From positions 92,358,929 through 92,422,928 of the forward strand of contig CM066314.1 in NCBI GenBank assembly GCA_033807775.1: a stretch of 64,000 nucleotides of DNA, written 5' to 3'. Each line of letters opens with the position of its first letter. Positions within the stretch are counted from its first letter, which is position 1. This DNA is from Saussurea involucrata (lineage: Eukaryota > Streptophyta > Magnoliopsida > Asterales > Asteraceae). The notes under the pieces were generated by a model, which saw only the letters and a program-made list of their open reading frames with translations, was not told the origin of the DNA and did not search any database. Shown piece by piece: positions 33,354 to 44,766 of the stretch. A program made the position numbers and the translations under genes.

Positions 33354-35953
33354 TGACCCAGAACCTGATCCGGACACATCAGGAAACCGCGCGGTTTGTC
33401 CCGCGGTTTGCAAGCCACGGGACAAGTGGCGTAAGTCCCTGTTTCATTTCTATAATTTGGTGTTTTGCGGAATTAGGTGATCACTTCTCGACGTGCGACG
33501 GTAGGCTGCTCAGGGGCGATTTTCAGAGATATTTTGCGTACTTTGGAGCCACGAGGAGAATCGGATTAGAGCCAAGAGAAGGGAGTTCACCATTACATTC
33601 ATCACGTTCACGATCACTATGCTTGCATACACTATTTCTCTTCCTTTTCTTAAGTTTTTATCCACCACCAACATGAACTAATCTTTAAATGTTGGGGGTT
33701 AGAATGAATTTGGTTTAAGCTTATGAACATGTGACTTGAGACTTTATCAGTTTTCCTATTTTAATGAAGCATGTGATTTGAGTTTTAATGCTTTTGTGAG
33801 TTTGGCCAACTTTCATCTATTTTGTTTGTCATCAGTTAAGTTCGAGAGAATTAATTGATAACTAGAACTAGAATTGCATGCCTAAGGTGAGAAATTGGAT
33901 AGAGATATACCAAGTATGCCTTAGTCCCGGTGAAATCTTGATTTTAATGTGTTTTGAATTCCATAGGTTGAGATCGAGAGATAAAACTTATGCTTTTAAA
34001 ATAAATCTCGTTGTTGCTCGAGAGAGAACAACGGTGATTTTAGAGACTGGGTATTCATTAAAAGGAATAGCTGGTAATTGTTTTGAGTCAGGTGTTTATA
34101 TGTGAAAATCATAGGATTTCCAACCCTCAACTGTTTTCTGTATCCAAAGTTTACTCAAGTTATGTATTGTCTCATGTTTGATTTAGTTACTTGCAATTAA
34201 TTAGTTTCATACCAACAACTCAAAATTGCGACCGTTCAGTTAATAGATCTTATAGTCATTGTGATACTTAGTTCCTAGTTCCCTGTGTTCGATACTCGTA
34301 CTTTCAGTACAATTACTTGATTCGACCCGTACACTTGCGGTTAGATTTAGGGGGTGTAAACCCGCCAATCAGGTTTTTGGCGCCGTTGCCGGGGAACTAG
34401 TTGCAACTGATAGCACTACCAGCTATAAGCGCTATTACATTGAACATTTTTATTTTTGTTATTTTATTTCATCACTTTCAGTTTTTGGATTGCTAATTTT
34501 GTTTACTTTCCGTTTCAGGTACTAATTGGTTTATGCCATGGAAAACCCGAGGGGAAGGACTCAAACCACTCGATCCTGAAATCGAAAGAACCGCTCGTCG
34601 ATTACGCAAAGAATCAAAAGTTAAAAGGCAATTGAAGATGGGTGAAGAAGCTCCTCCTGAGAGACGTCCTATGCGTTCGTTTACCGATCCGAATGTGGCA
34701 GCCGCATGCATAGGTATCCAACCGCCCACTACTGGGGCGAACTCTTTTGAGCTCAAACCAAGTACCATCGTGATGGTACAACAAAATCAGTATGGATGAG
34801 CACCGACAGAAGATCCTCATGCACATCTCCGGGCATTTGAGAGGATTTGCAACACGTTTAAGATCAATGGGGTAGATGAGAATGCAATTAAGCTAAGACT
34901 ATTCAGCTTTTCACTCAAAGGCAGAGCCGAAACTTGGACAGAAAGTATCCAGCCGGACTCGATCACCACTTGGGCACAACTGAAAGCGGCCTTCCTCCAG
35001 AAATTCTTCCCACCAAGCAGAACCGCCCAACTTATGGCTGAAATCACCCATTTTGCTCAATGGGATCAAGAGACATTGTATGAAGCTTGGGAGAGGTACA
35101 AAGATATGATCAAGAAATGCCCTCATCATGGGTTGCAAGGCTAAGTCATTATCCAAACGTTCTTCAGTGGACTTCACCCGCAGTTCAAAAACGACATCAT
35201 AGCTACATCGGGTGGAACCCTAATGGATAAGTCTTATGAGGAAGCATGCGAGCTGATCGATAATCTGGCCGAACATAGTTTTTCTACTCCAAGATCAGCA
35301 ATTAGAAGAGTTGCGAGTGTGCAAGCGAATGATGAGTTGAAGGTGATGAAAGCTCAAATAGCCGCCATCACAAACCATTTGAATGGAGGTAGTCCAGACG
35401 TGTTCCCCGCTTTACAAGAACCTGAACAGGTTCAGTTTTTACAAAACTGGAACAACCAGCCGAGGAACGACCCTTTCTCGAACACATATAATGAGGGGTG
35501 GAAGAAACACCCTAATTTCTCATGGAGTCAACCCGGCCAATAGCAACAAGGTAATTCTTCTAACTTTTCTAATCCTCCTAATTCTAACAATGTTTACCGT
35601 CCTCCAGGTTACAACCAACGATGATTTGATAAAGTACCATCCGTAGAGAAGAAACCGGGGCTAGAAGACACGATGATGAAGTTCATGACCAAGATGGATA
35701 GCACTGTAGAAGAATTAGCAAGCACGGTTAACACGGTCAAGGCAGCTACTGACCAGAATACGACATCTATTAAACTCTTTGAAAGGCAAGTGGGACAAAT
35801 TTCTAAAGTCCTACAAAACCGAGCTCCCGGGACATTCCCTAGTCAGACTTAAAGGAAACCAAGAGAAGAGTGCAATGCCATTTATCTGAGAAATGGCAAG
35901 GAGGTGATTAAGGAGGCAAATGTTGAGCTAAAAAATGGTGTTGCTAGTGATAT
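33354..35953 (+). mobile_element. Athila-type Ty3 fragment (LTR, primer site, gag)
   Basis: A Ty3 element in plus orientation inserted in E. The LTR probably starts near 33354 (TGACCCAGAACC; uncertain) and ends at 34371 (CCGCCAATCA). The primer site TGGCGCCGTTGCCGGGG (34378-34394) is typical of Athila/Tat elements. Gag follows, then the fragment is cut at 35953 by LTR G'. Pol and the 3' LTR are gone. The two small ORFs in the LTR (33353-33676, 33878-34105) are not genes. Confidence 0.8.
34533..35953 (+). pseudogene. Athila gag, broken and truncated
   Basis: A frame with Retrotrans_gag features: RAFERICNTFKINGV, then LFSFSLKGRAETW, LKAAFLQKFFPPSRTAQL, LYEAWERYKDMIKKCPHHG and a C-terminal ERQVGQISKVL. 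In-frame stops lie at 34797-34799, near 35143, at 35541-35543 and near 35851; the last conserved stretch (NAIYLRNGKE) precedes the cut at 35953. Gag would build the particle; this one is inactive. Confidence 0.85.
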
Positions 35954-36913
35954 TGTTGGTCCCGAAGGGCTATACAAGTTTGTAGAAGGGGGGGGGGGGT
36001 TGAATAGAAACACACATATTTTACTTTTCTAAAATGTTTATTGTTAAATCATTGACAATTTACAGCTTGTTGCGGAAACAAGATTAAGGATAAACCTAAA
36101 TCTAAACAAGTTGGAACACTAAGTTTCTTGCACTAAGAAAGAGAACGAAATTACTAATAATAACCTATCTCAAGATAAGAAAGATGAACTTGTCCAGAGT
36201 TAGCAAGTTACTTCAAAATGAAGTGAGTTCATCTTCTTATATACAGCATGCATTTAATGCATTGCAGTTTACACTTTCCACGTGGCAGCAGCTGATTGGT
36301 TGCATGTCATTGACCTTTGTTGACAACCTTAGTAGCCACATGTTTGAACAGTGTAGTATCAGATTGTTTGTACGAATTCAGACAATATGGAGGTTCTTTT
36401 TCTGACATATCGTACGGAGACGTGCAAGGGTGGATAAGACAAAAAGTACTTTGTATGGAGGACTTTATGATCAGCTTTTCGTTGATTCAGCGATCTATCA
36501 TTCTTTATCAGCGAATGATAGAATTCAGCGATAGGTAAAGTCTTGTACTTGATACTTCATGTTGAGTGGAAAAATCTGAGTCTTCGCTGATCCGCATCAG
36601 TTCATTAGGAGACTTGTCGCTGGTTCTTGAGCTTGATCTTCGACTTCAGCGTAGAACCTATGTTAACGTGAAACTTGTCTTCAGGGATCATAAGTGAACA
36701 ACTAACTTATCAGCGATCACCATAAGTACTGAACAAACTCAGAGTATTATGGTGAACAGTTTCGCTGCATGTTTAAATCTAAAGAGCGAGAGTTTCTATC
36801 AGCGGTACTGTAAGATCTTAGTACTTATCAGCGATAGTGAAACTCTGATACATATTGTTTACTTACAATTTTCACTAAGCATATAAGAGAGGGTCATTAT
36901 CAAATCACTGAGG
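35954..36913 (-). mobile_element. LTR G' (A/B/G family), lacking its last bases
   Basis: Starts TGTTGGTCCCGAAGG on the plus strand with a 12-base G run (35988-35999), and matches LTRs B and G throughout. It stops at ATCACTGAGG, missing only the final ~13 bases (through GGATCAACA) of the complete LTR. It lies in Athila gag, so it derives from a separate insertion and not from element G. Confidence 0.85.
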
Positions 36914-36928
36914 TTTTCATAGCTGATA
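36914..36928. other. Filler DNA at LTR-LTR junction
   Basis: About 15 bases (TTTTCATAGCTGATA) lie between two LTR pieces and belong to neither. GGTTTTCATAGCTGA, including the two preceding bases, also occurs in the RT region of element G at about 53048-53062, so it may be templated repair filler. Confidence 0.6.
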
Positions 36929-37682
36929 AGATAAGGAAATTATGAATAATAACCTAACACACAGTAGTAAGGAAGAAGAAGATGGCCCGAGCACTTCATT
37001 TCTGAAGTAGGGTTCTTCTTATATATTGCATGCATTTAATGCATAGCAGTGTTACTTTACACGTGGTAGCAGCTGAGTGGTTGCATGTTTTGACCTTTGT
37101 AGACGACCTTAGTAGCCGCATGGTGCACATTGTAGAATAAGAGTTTGTTGTACGATTCTAGACAAAAGGGAGGTCCGTTCTGACATTTTGTACGGAGACG
37201 TGCAAGGGAGGTAAGACAATAGTACTTTGTAAGGAGATTTCATGATCAGCTTTCGTTGAATCAGTACTTTATCAGCGAATGATAAAGCTCAGCGATTGCT
37301 GAAGTCTTCTACTTGATACTTCACGTTGAATGGACAATTGTGTGACTTCGCTGATATCGGCATCAGTTCATTAGTAGACTTGTTGCTGGTTCTTGGGCTT
37401 AATCTTCGACTTCAGCGTAGAACCTTTGTTGACGTGAAACTTGTCTTCAGGAATCATAAGTAAACAACTAAACTATCAGCGATCATCACAGAGACTGAAC
37501 AGGCTCAGTGCTACTGGATGAACAGTGTCCGCTGAATGTCTAATCTAAAGAACGAGAGTTCCTATCAGCGGTACTGTAAATCACCAGTGATAGTGAAACT
37601 CTAATACATATTGTTTACTTACAATTTTCACTAAGTGTTAAAGAGAGGGTCATTATCAAATCACTGAGGGTTTGGATCAACA
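36929..37682 (-). mobile_element. 3' LTR of element G, truncated
   Basis: It matches the 5' LTR of G from AGATAAG...AATAATAACC to TTTGGATCAACA. The R-U5 part (about 190 bp) is missing and replaced by the filler and LTR G'. The polypurine tract (CAAATAGGGGGATAT on the minus strand, 37683-37697) follows. Confidence 0.85.
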
Positions 37683-39002
37683 ATATCCCCCTATTTGATT
37701 ATGACATAGCAACAAAGAAAATTGCTAAGTATGGATACATAAGGATAAAAAGAACTCATAAAATATTTGTCCATTTTACTGTTTTCTGGGATCTTTTCAG
37801 TACTGATGGAGTAAAGTACATTCGTTGAAATTTTTCTTTAAACTTCGTAAAGTATTACAAAGGGAAGTGGAAAAATTACAAGTACAGCAAATAAAATTAA
37901 AAGTACAAAAGATGTAGACACATAGAGATAGAAGAATTACAAAGGAGATCCTATCCATCATAAGGTTCTTCCTTGACAAGAAGTTCATCGAGGGTCTTTG
38001 ATGTGGGAATCATCCAGTCAGGGACCGTTACTCCTTGATCCTTTTTGTTCTTTGCTTCTTCAAAAATCAAGGGCTTGAGGTAACGTGCCTGTATGTCGCG
38101 TCGAAATTCATACCAGTAGATGAGGTCTCTGAGCTATTTGATGGGAGTGATGGGAAGCTCAGAGATGCGTTGAAAGTGTTGTCTTCCATCATAGTCTAAA
38201 AAGAAGATACCATAGGGTTTGCTTAAGACTTTTCCAGGGATGAAAGTTTCACCAAGAGGCAAAGAGGTGTCAAGCGCTGAGAGGTCAGCGTCAGGACCAA
38301 GTACGTCAGCATGAGAGAAACCAATACCTGTTTCGTTCCATATAGGAGGACCTGAGCCTGAAGGTTTCAGATTTTTCTTTGCAGAGGCCCTTCTTTGTTG
38401 AGTTGGAAGAGGAGTGGGAGGAGGAATATACACAGCAGAAGAAACCAAGTCGATCTGAGAGTTTATAATCTTCTCGACATGGCTCTTGAATTTTGAGCGT
38501 GATCGCTGAATGGCTATTCGCATCTCCAACCATTCAGAGAAACCAAATTTCTTTAATGAAGAAGCATAGAAGGTGTGCTTGGTTTCGTCTTCTCTGAATA
38601 CGTCAACTTCAACGACAGGAACGTTTGCGAACGTTTTTCCTCTGATATTTACCTTGTTGATTCTGGATGGTCGAGATCTATAGTTCAGTCTTTCGTTGCA
38701 CCATTCCAAAGTAGAATCAGATACCTTGGTCTTTTCTTCAACGATCCTCTGGGCGTCTTCCCATAACTGACGTTGGACTTCGATGGGAGTTCTTTTCAGC
38801 GCTGGGTCTTTCACCGATTGTTGGGCAAGCTGGATGGCAAGAGCTTTATCTTTTTCTTCAGCTTCTTTCTTTTCAGGGAGTAATCTTACAGCTCTGAGGT
38901 GATCAGTGAATTCTTTCTTCGTAAGTCTAAACTTTGTAGGAACAGGAATTTTGTCACGAGGAAGAATGATTCGCTGATCTTCAAGCTGTTTGATCATTGC
39001 AT

Positions 39003-39861
39003 TGTTGGGATTTTATGTTAAAAAAAACGGTTTCAAAAACCATAAGAGGTAAAATATTTTACGCAACGGAAGCAAAAACTTTTGAACAAAACATAAAACC
39101 ATTTATTCCCACCAAGGATCTTGTTACATGCAAGAAAAGATAAAAAGCAACAAACCAAGAAGGTTCAAAAATACAACCTTTGAAGACTTTGATTCCTCTC
39201 TGGAGGTTGGATGTTGGTGATGAATGTAGAACCCAAAAAGAGAGCTCCTCTAGTGGTATCCACCACAAGCAAATGACACCTTCAAGAATGCTAGTTCTTC
39301 TTCTATCTTGATGCAAGAACTCTAACAATCAATACCATAGGATTTGAAAGAGAAGAACACCAAAACACACACACACACACACTTGTGTGTGTTTCGGCCA
39401 TGAATGAGAAGAGAGAGGAGAGGGAGTGCTTTGTGAGTTGTGTTGTCTTAAAAATCTCTCTTGAAAATTGCCAAGTATAATAAAGCTAGGGCCATTTCTA
39501 TTGGACCACAAAAATGGTCCAATAAGAGTCCATGCAATATTACACAATAAACCCTTCCCCTTTTAAGATGTTTAAAATCATAGTTTAAGTATCTTAAATT
39601 ATCTCCTCAAGCCCCTCCTTTCCTTTTTAGTTATAAAATAAATCCATCATATGTATTATTTTATTTTACCAAAATTATTATTTGCATCAAATATTATAAA
39701 TCATAGTTATTAATATTTTTAAGAATTAATTAATATTTATCAAGAATCAAATTCTTATAAATATCAATTCGGTGTCTACTTGTTGTTCGGTGTGACCCTA
39801 TAGGATCATATATTACCGGTAATATTATTTTATAATCATTCTTGAGCATATAGAACCAACA
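39003..39861 (-). mobile_element. 3' LTR of element H
   Basis: 859 bp, TG...CA, with a (CA)n/(TG)n hairpin-like run at about 39362-39393. It differs from the 5' LTR at a modest number of positions. The ORFs at 39059-39547 inside it are chance and recur in each LTR copy. Confidence 0.92.
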
Positions 39862-39873
39862 ATCTCCCAATTG

Positions 39874-40739
39874 CTCAAGATTGCATTATAGAATGATATA
39901 GACAGTGGTGGACGTCTAGCAACATCTCACTGCCCCCAGCAATGTATGAATGTAAGTTCCATTCAACAACATCCAATTCCCACGAGCTCATAGCTTCAAT
40001 TGATGTATAAGGTGTGGTATCAGTTATCCCTTTGTTTAGACATCATGTTGAACATGAGACATGGATCACTATCATTCTCATCTATTGTTCAACTTTTGGT
40101 AAGGCGCCTTAGATGTCTCACTCTTAACATATTTAGAGAAACAAATCCCATCTTGACTACATACGCTTTTCATGCAATGCCCAATAATGGCCTTTATAGC
40201 TGCCTTTTTCAAGAACAGCGGTTAACCATATCAAAGTACAACATTCCCTACATTTGAGTCCCAAATATGCATCTCAGGTCGAAGGATACAAAGATACTAC
40301 CTTTATTCAAGACTCACTTATGACGACGATCCATGAGGTGATCTTGAAACGGGTCAGGTCCAATACTTGTTCCCTAACAAGTACCTATGAACTTGGTTGC
40401 AACACTTTGCCACTTTTACTCTTAAAAGTCCACCAATCCAATTCATATTAGTCTTACTTCATAGTTGCTCCCACAACTATGATCGACTATGGACATTTTG
40501 AATAACTAATTTATTCAAGGATTTAAACATGCTAATATAGAACACAACAAGTATGAAAAAATCATATCCTATATATCTAACTAAATACTATACTTGTTGC
40601 TTAACCTGTTCCAATATCCAAGTACTAAATTCAAATAAAATACCATCACTAGAATAACGAAGTCCTATAGGTCAAACATGACACTTCAAGTTTAGCTTAT
40701 GAAAGGAGCTTCGTGAATGGGTTCATCCGGAACTTTGAT
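39874..40739 (-). other. Element H non-coding region before 3' LTR
   Basis: The stretch between the RNase H remnant and the polypurine tract. I see no credible coding or regulatory site; the 65-85 codon ORFs here have no recognisable content. Confidence 0.5.
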
Positions 40740-43250
40740 TTGTTTAAACTTTGTGAACACTAACGTCTCCATCTTTAACTTTATTCCAAATATAGTTAAA
40801 TGTTTGGAGTAGATGCTTGGTACTCTGATGTGAGATGGGGTCCTTTAGCTTGCGTAATGGCACCCACATTCTCATAAAAGATTTCAAGGTGATCCTGAAT
40901 GGGAGGCATCTACCTAGCTTTTCAATGAACTCTTTCATCCAATCATCTTTCTTTTGCAGCTTCTAAAACAGCAATGTATTCTTATTTTGTAGTGTATTTT
41001 GCAACTTTACCTTCACTTGGAACCTTTTCAAGCGAACTACTTCTTCATTCATAATGAAGGTATTTCCCTTTTATGATCGAGAATCCTCTAGATCTTTGTG
41101 GAAGCTATCATTAATGTAACATTTTACTATGATCTTCTTCCAACCCTCAGTTAAGGAACACTTCCTTTGTTTTTCGTAAGTACCTTAAAATTGTTTTATA
41201 GTCATCCAATGACCTTTCCTCGTATCTTCTTCTAATGCTCTAAAGTATTATGATACAATGGATCTAGTGCATGTCATTGCATATATGATAGATCCAATTG
41301 CCAAAGCATATGGAACACCAATCATTTTATCTAGCTCAACCTTTATGCTAGAACATTGAGATATGTTCAAAATGATGTGTTATCATACTTGCAAGAAACT
41401 ACCTTTAGAGCCTTGCATCTTGAACCTTTCAAGATTATGTCAACATATGCACTTTTGACTTAAACCTATAAGTCGTCTTGATCTAACTCTAAAGATCTTT
41501 ATTTCAAGAACAAAATTTGCCTTTTCTAAGTCTTTTATTAAGGAAATACTGTCCGAGCAAAAACATTATGTTTTGCTAAGTCGGAAAGTTAATTTCCAAA
41601 TACTAGTATGTCTTGCACATACAAGATTAGGAATTTTACTGCGCTCCCACTAGTTTTAGTAAATGCATGAGTCATCTTATATTTTGATGAAAATTAAACT
41701 TTTAATTTTCCTGTCAATGTGAAGAATTCTGCTTTGTGATACTTGTACTGATCCATGAATGGATTGTATCTCAGTGTTCATGACTCTAAGCCACTTACCA
41801 GATTCAGAATCTGACATAGCACTTTAGTACTTGATGGGCTTGCTAGAAACCTATCATACGTCATTCTTCATTAGTCATGAGAAATCGATATTTCTCGAGT
41901 TTCTGAATGATTCTACTAGATTTGCGAACACTTTGTGTTTGTCTTGATCAATCAAATTGTTCAGTTTCAACAACCTTTGTTTGATAACTTGTGCCAACCA
42001 ATAAGTGCATTAGGTTATGAGGTTCTTGATTCCCTTAAAGTTCCTTAAATCTCCCACTTGCCTTGCCCATTAAAAACTTGGTTTCTAAGAACTTGGCTTT
42101 GGGACAATAAACAATTTTATTGTTTGTGGGATTGTAGAATCGGTATATAAAACAATTTATAGTATATTCTACAATATATGCATTTGGTAGATATTGGGTT
42201 GAGTTTACTTGAAGCTTATTGTCTTACATGCGCTTCATAAACCCACACCTCCAACTAAGACTAAGGATGAAAAAACTTTCATACGAAATCTTATAAGGTG
42301 TCTTGTCTACCTTTTGGTTGGTGTCAAAAAGTACGGTTTACTTTAACTAGGGCAGAATTCCGAATTGATAAAGGAATAGTACTACTACTCATCATAGAGC
42401 GAACTTTCTATGATGATTCAAGAGTTCTTGGTTTAGATACTATCCTCCTATATCAGAAAAGACTTTAATGGTCCTGCTGAGTTGTTTTCTTAAATTTCAC
42501 TTTGAAACGGTTTGAATCATATCAAATGCTTCATGCTTATGTTTCATAAACATAACTTCAACGTTTGAAATTCGTCAGTGAAGACTTTGTATTACCTATC
42601 ACCATGTCTAGACTTGGTTTTGAAAGACCATATACATCAACTTGTATCAATTCTAAAAAAACTGTTTCTCCTTCTCTATGAATTAGAGAAAAGAGCTATA
42701 TTCAACTTATCAAGATCGCATATTTCAAAAGAAAAACATTTTCATTTGTCTTTAAAATACCACACTTTTGAAGTTGAGATATGCGTTTAATATTTACTTG
42801 ATTAAGTTGACTATTTTATGTTTAGATTTGATTCAAATCATATTTGAGTCTTATGGTGTTTATATAGAACTATGTTTTAGAAGGCTTTTGAGATTCACTT
42901 TATTATTAAATTAAGAGGACTAGTTCTCGAAATAGAATAATTCATTTTGAATATGAATACAATCGTTTCAAAAACGGTTAAGTGAATTTCATTCAATCAA
43001 TAAACATGTGACTGGAAAACAACAATTTAGTCAAACTAAATTTAAACATTGTTCGAAACAAAACTTGTTTAACAATACAAGCCATATGGTTTCATAATAA
43101 AATCTCCTATAAGCTTGGTATGCAATCTTGCTTCCATGCTTATATGGACCACCATTTTGCTTCTCATTTAGTCACTTACCTTTCTTGATCTTCTGTAACA
43201 TATTACAAAAGTGAGTTCTACACTTAGTATCAAATACACAAGTGTAAGAT
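40740..43250 (-). pseudogene. Element H pol remnant (integrase, RT, RNase H)
   Basis: No long frame survives, but in translation pieces of copia pol can be followed on the minus strand. RNase H remnants include EYIAVLEAAKE and SHQSTKHLLQ (about 40740-41000). RT remnants include a degenerate YVDD box, apparently YVQD, near 41610-41625, and ILKGSRCKAL further down. Integrase-like pieces (LIQVDVYGLSKP) lie near 42620. The wording of the RNase H motifs (SHQ.TKH) fits the Angela/Tork group better than SIRE. Boundaries are approximate. Confidence 0.6.
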
Positions 43251-43316
43251 AGAAAGGTAAAAAAGATCTATTTAAAATATAGATACCTGAAGGACTTTCC
43301 TTCGCTAGAAAAACAT

Positions 43317-43990
43317 TCATTTCTCAGAAGGGCAATCTCCTCTTCTATGACCAATGTTGCCACATTTATCATATGTAACTGTTACCATGGGAAGATTCCT
43401 TTCAGCAGTTTCTAGCATCGTATGCAATTTTGGGACTGAAATCTTCTCGAGGTCTATATTCAGATTCTCGACAAAAACATCAAATGCTTTGGTCAGAGAT
43501 TTGAGGATCACATTTGCGGCTCTCCTATTGGAATAAGGATAGCCAAGTCTATCCAAATAGTCAAGGTGCGTCCTCATTTTGTGAATATAAGAGCTTACAT
43601 CTTGGCCTTCCTCCATATTTGTCCTGTGAAGTACCCTAATAGTATTGAAGCGTTCACGGACTATATATATATATGGCAACATTCCCATAATCGGTTTACC
43701 ATGTCAAATGCCCTCAGTGGAAACGTTTCCATTCTTTCTAGTACGGATGGAACCATGGTTTCAAGCATAAGACGTGATACATCGATTGAATCATCATTAT
43801 GTTTCAATCAAGTGTCGTTTAGTTTCTATGGAGGTAAGAGGAGGTTCTTGAGGAGTACGTATGATTTGTTTTCATGTGTGAGAACGTGTCTCAATGTTTT
43901 GAAAACAAATTGGGAAGTTCTGAGTGGTTAACTTTTCTTCCAAAAGAAAAGGTCTTAGGGGTGTGTTAATTGTAGTGTTTGCATTTTGGG
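43317..43990 (-). pseudogene. Element H gag remnant
   Basis: The clearest frame (43688-43317) reads RERFNTIRVLHRTNMEEGQDV, then IHKMRTHLDYLDRLGYP and VILKSLTKAFDVF, typical of copia UBN2-type Gag. It ends in a zinc knuckle whose first Cys is Tyr (YDKCGNIGHRRGDCP), so zinc binding would fail. Upstream gag sequence to about 43990 is frame-broken. The 5' end of the ORF is not resolved. Confidence 0.75.
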
Positions 43991-44766
43991 TCATCTACAA
44001 AATTTAACAAAGTTAATATAGTATTTTCAATATTAATTTTTTTAGCAAATTAATTACCCTTTTGTTTTCTAAAAACATTAATTTGCATATAATCTAGGAT
44101 CCAACGTTGCAAAACAAATGAAACGGTTAGGTGACCTTTATCCCGTCCATTTAATCCAACAAGGTAGATAACGTTTATCGATTACATCGAATGTAATTCC
44201 TAGCGTTATGGGATCCTTAACAACGTTTGTTAATTGGCATGTTTGATCCCATCTATGCCTTGGGCTTCTAATGCTTAGGTGACCTTTATCACAAAAGATT
44301 CCCAATCAAGTCATCCTACTTGAGACAACATGTGAATCTCACATCCATGCGGTTAGGTGACCATTATCCCACAAAGACATAAGAATCACCTCATCCATCT
44401 CAAGACAATCCAAGTGGTTAGGTGACATTTATCCCACAAGGGTGTCATAGTGACGTATTTAGTGTTTCTCAAAAGGACGGCATATGATTTGCATTTATAA
44501 AAAGGGATTTTAGATGTATTACAATTCTAGTTTTGTAAACATTTTAGTATTATGTGATTTTGCATGCATTCAATAATACATGGTATTTAAATAAAATCTT
44601 ACTACTCATCAAATGGTTCCTATTTAATAAAATCTCTATTTTACCAACTAATGATCATAATAAGAACCATTTATAATCTTTTAATAAAACACTTTTATTT
44701 TTAGATTATGAATTTATATGAGTTTCAAAATCTCTATTTAAACTTCCTATTATAAAACTCAAAATC
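43991..44766 (-). other. Element H leader region, AT-rich
   Basis: AT-rich DNA between gag and the duplicated block. It contains several TTAGGTGACCTTTATC-type repeats (about 44127-44435). No ORF or RNA gene is seen. Confidence 0.5.

Noticed and set aside
33353..34105. Host gene between E and Athila gag
   Set aside because: The ORFs sit in the Athila LTR just before a tRNA-Asp-type primer site and have no recognisable domain.
39361..39393. (CA)n/(TG)n run as a functional hairpin
   Set aside because: It varies in length among three nearly identical LTR copies, as expected for a microsatellite.
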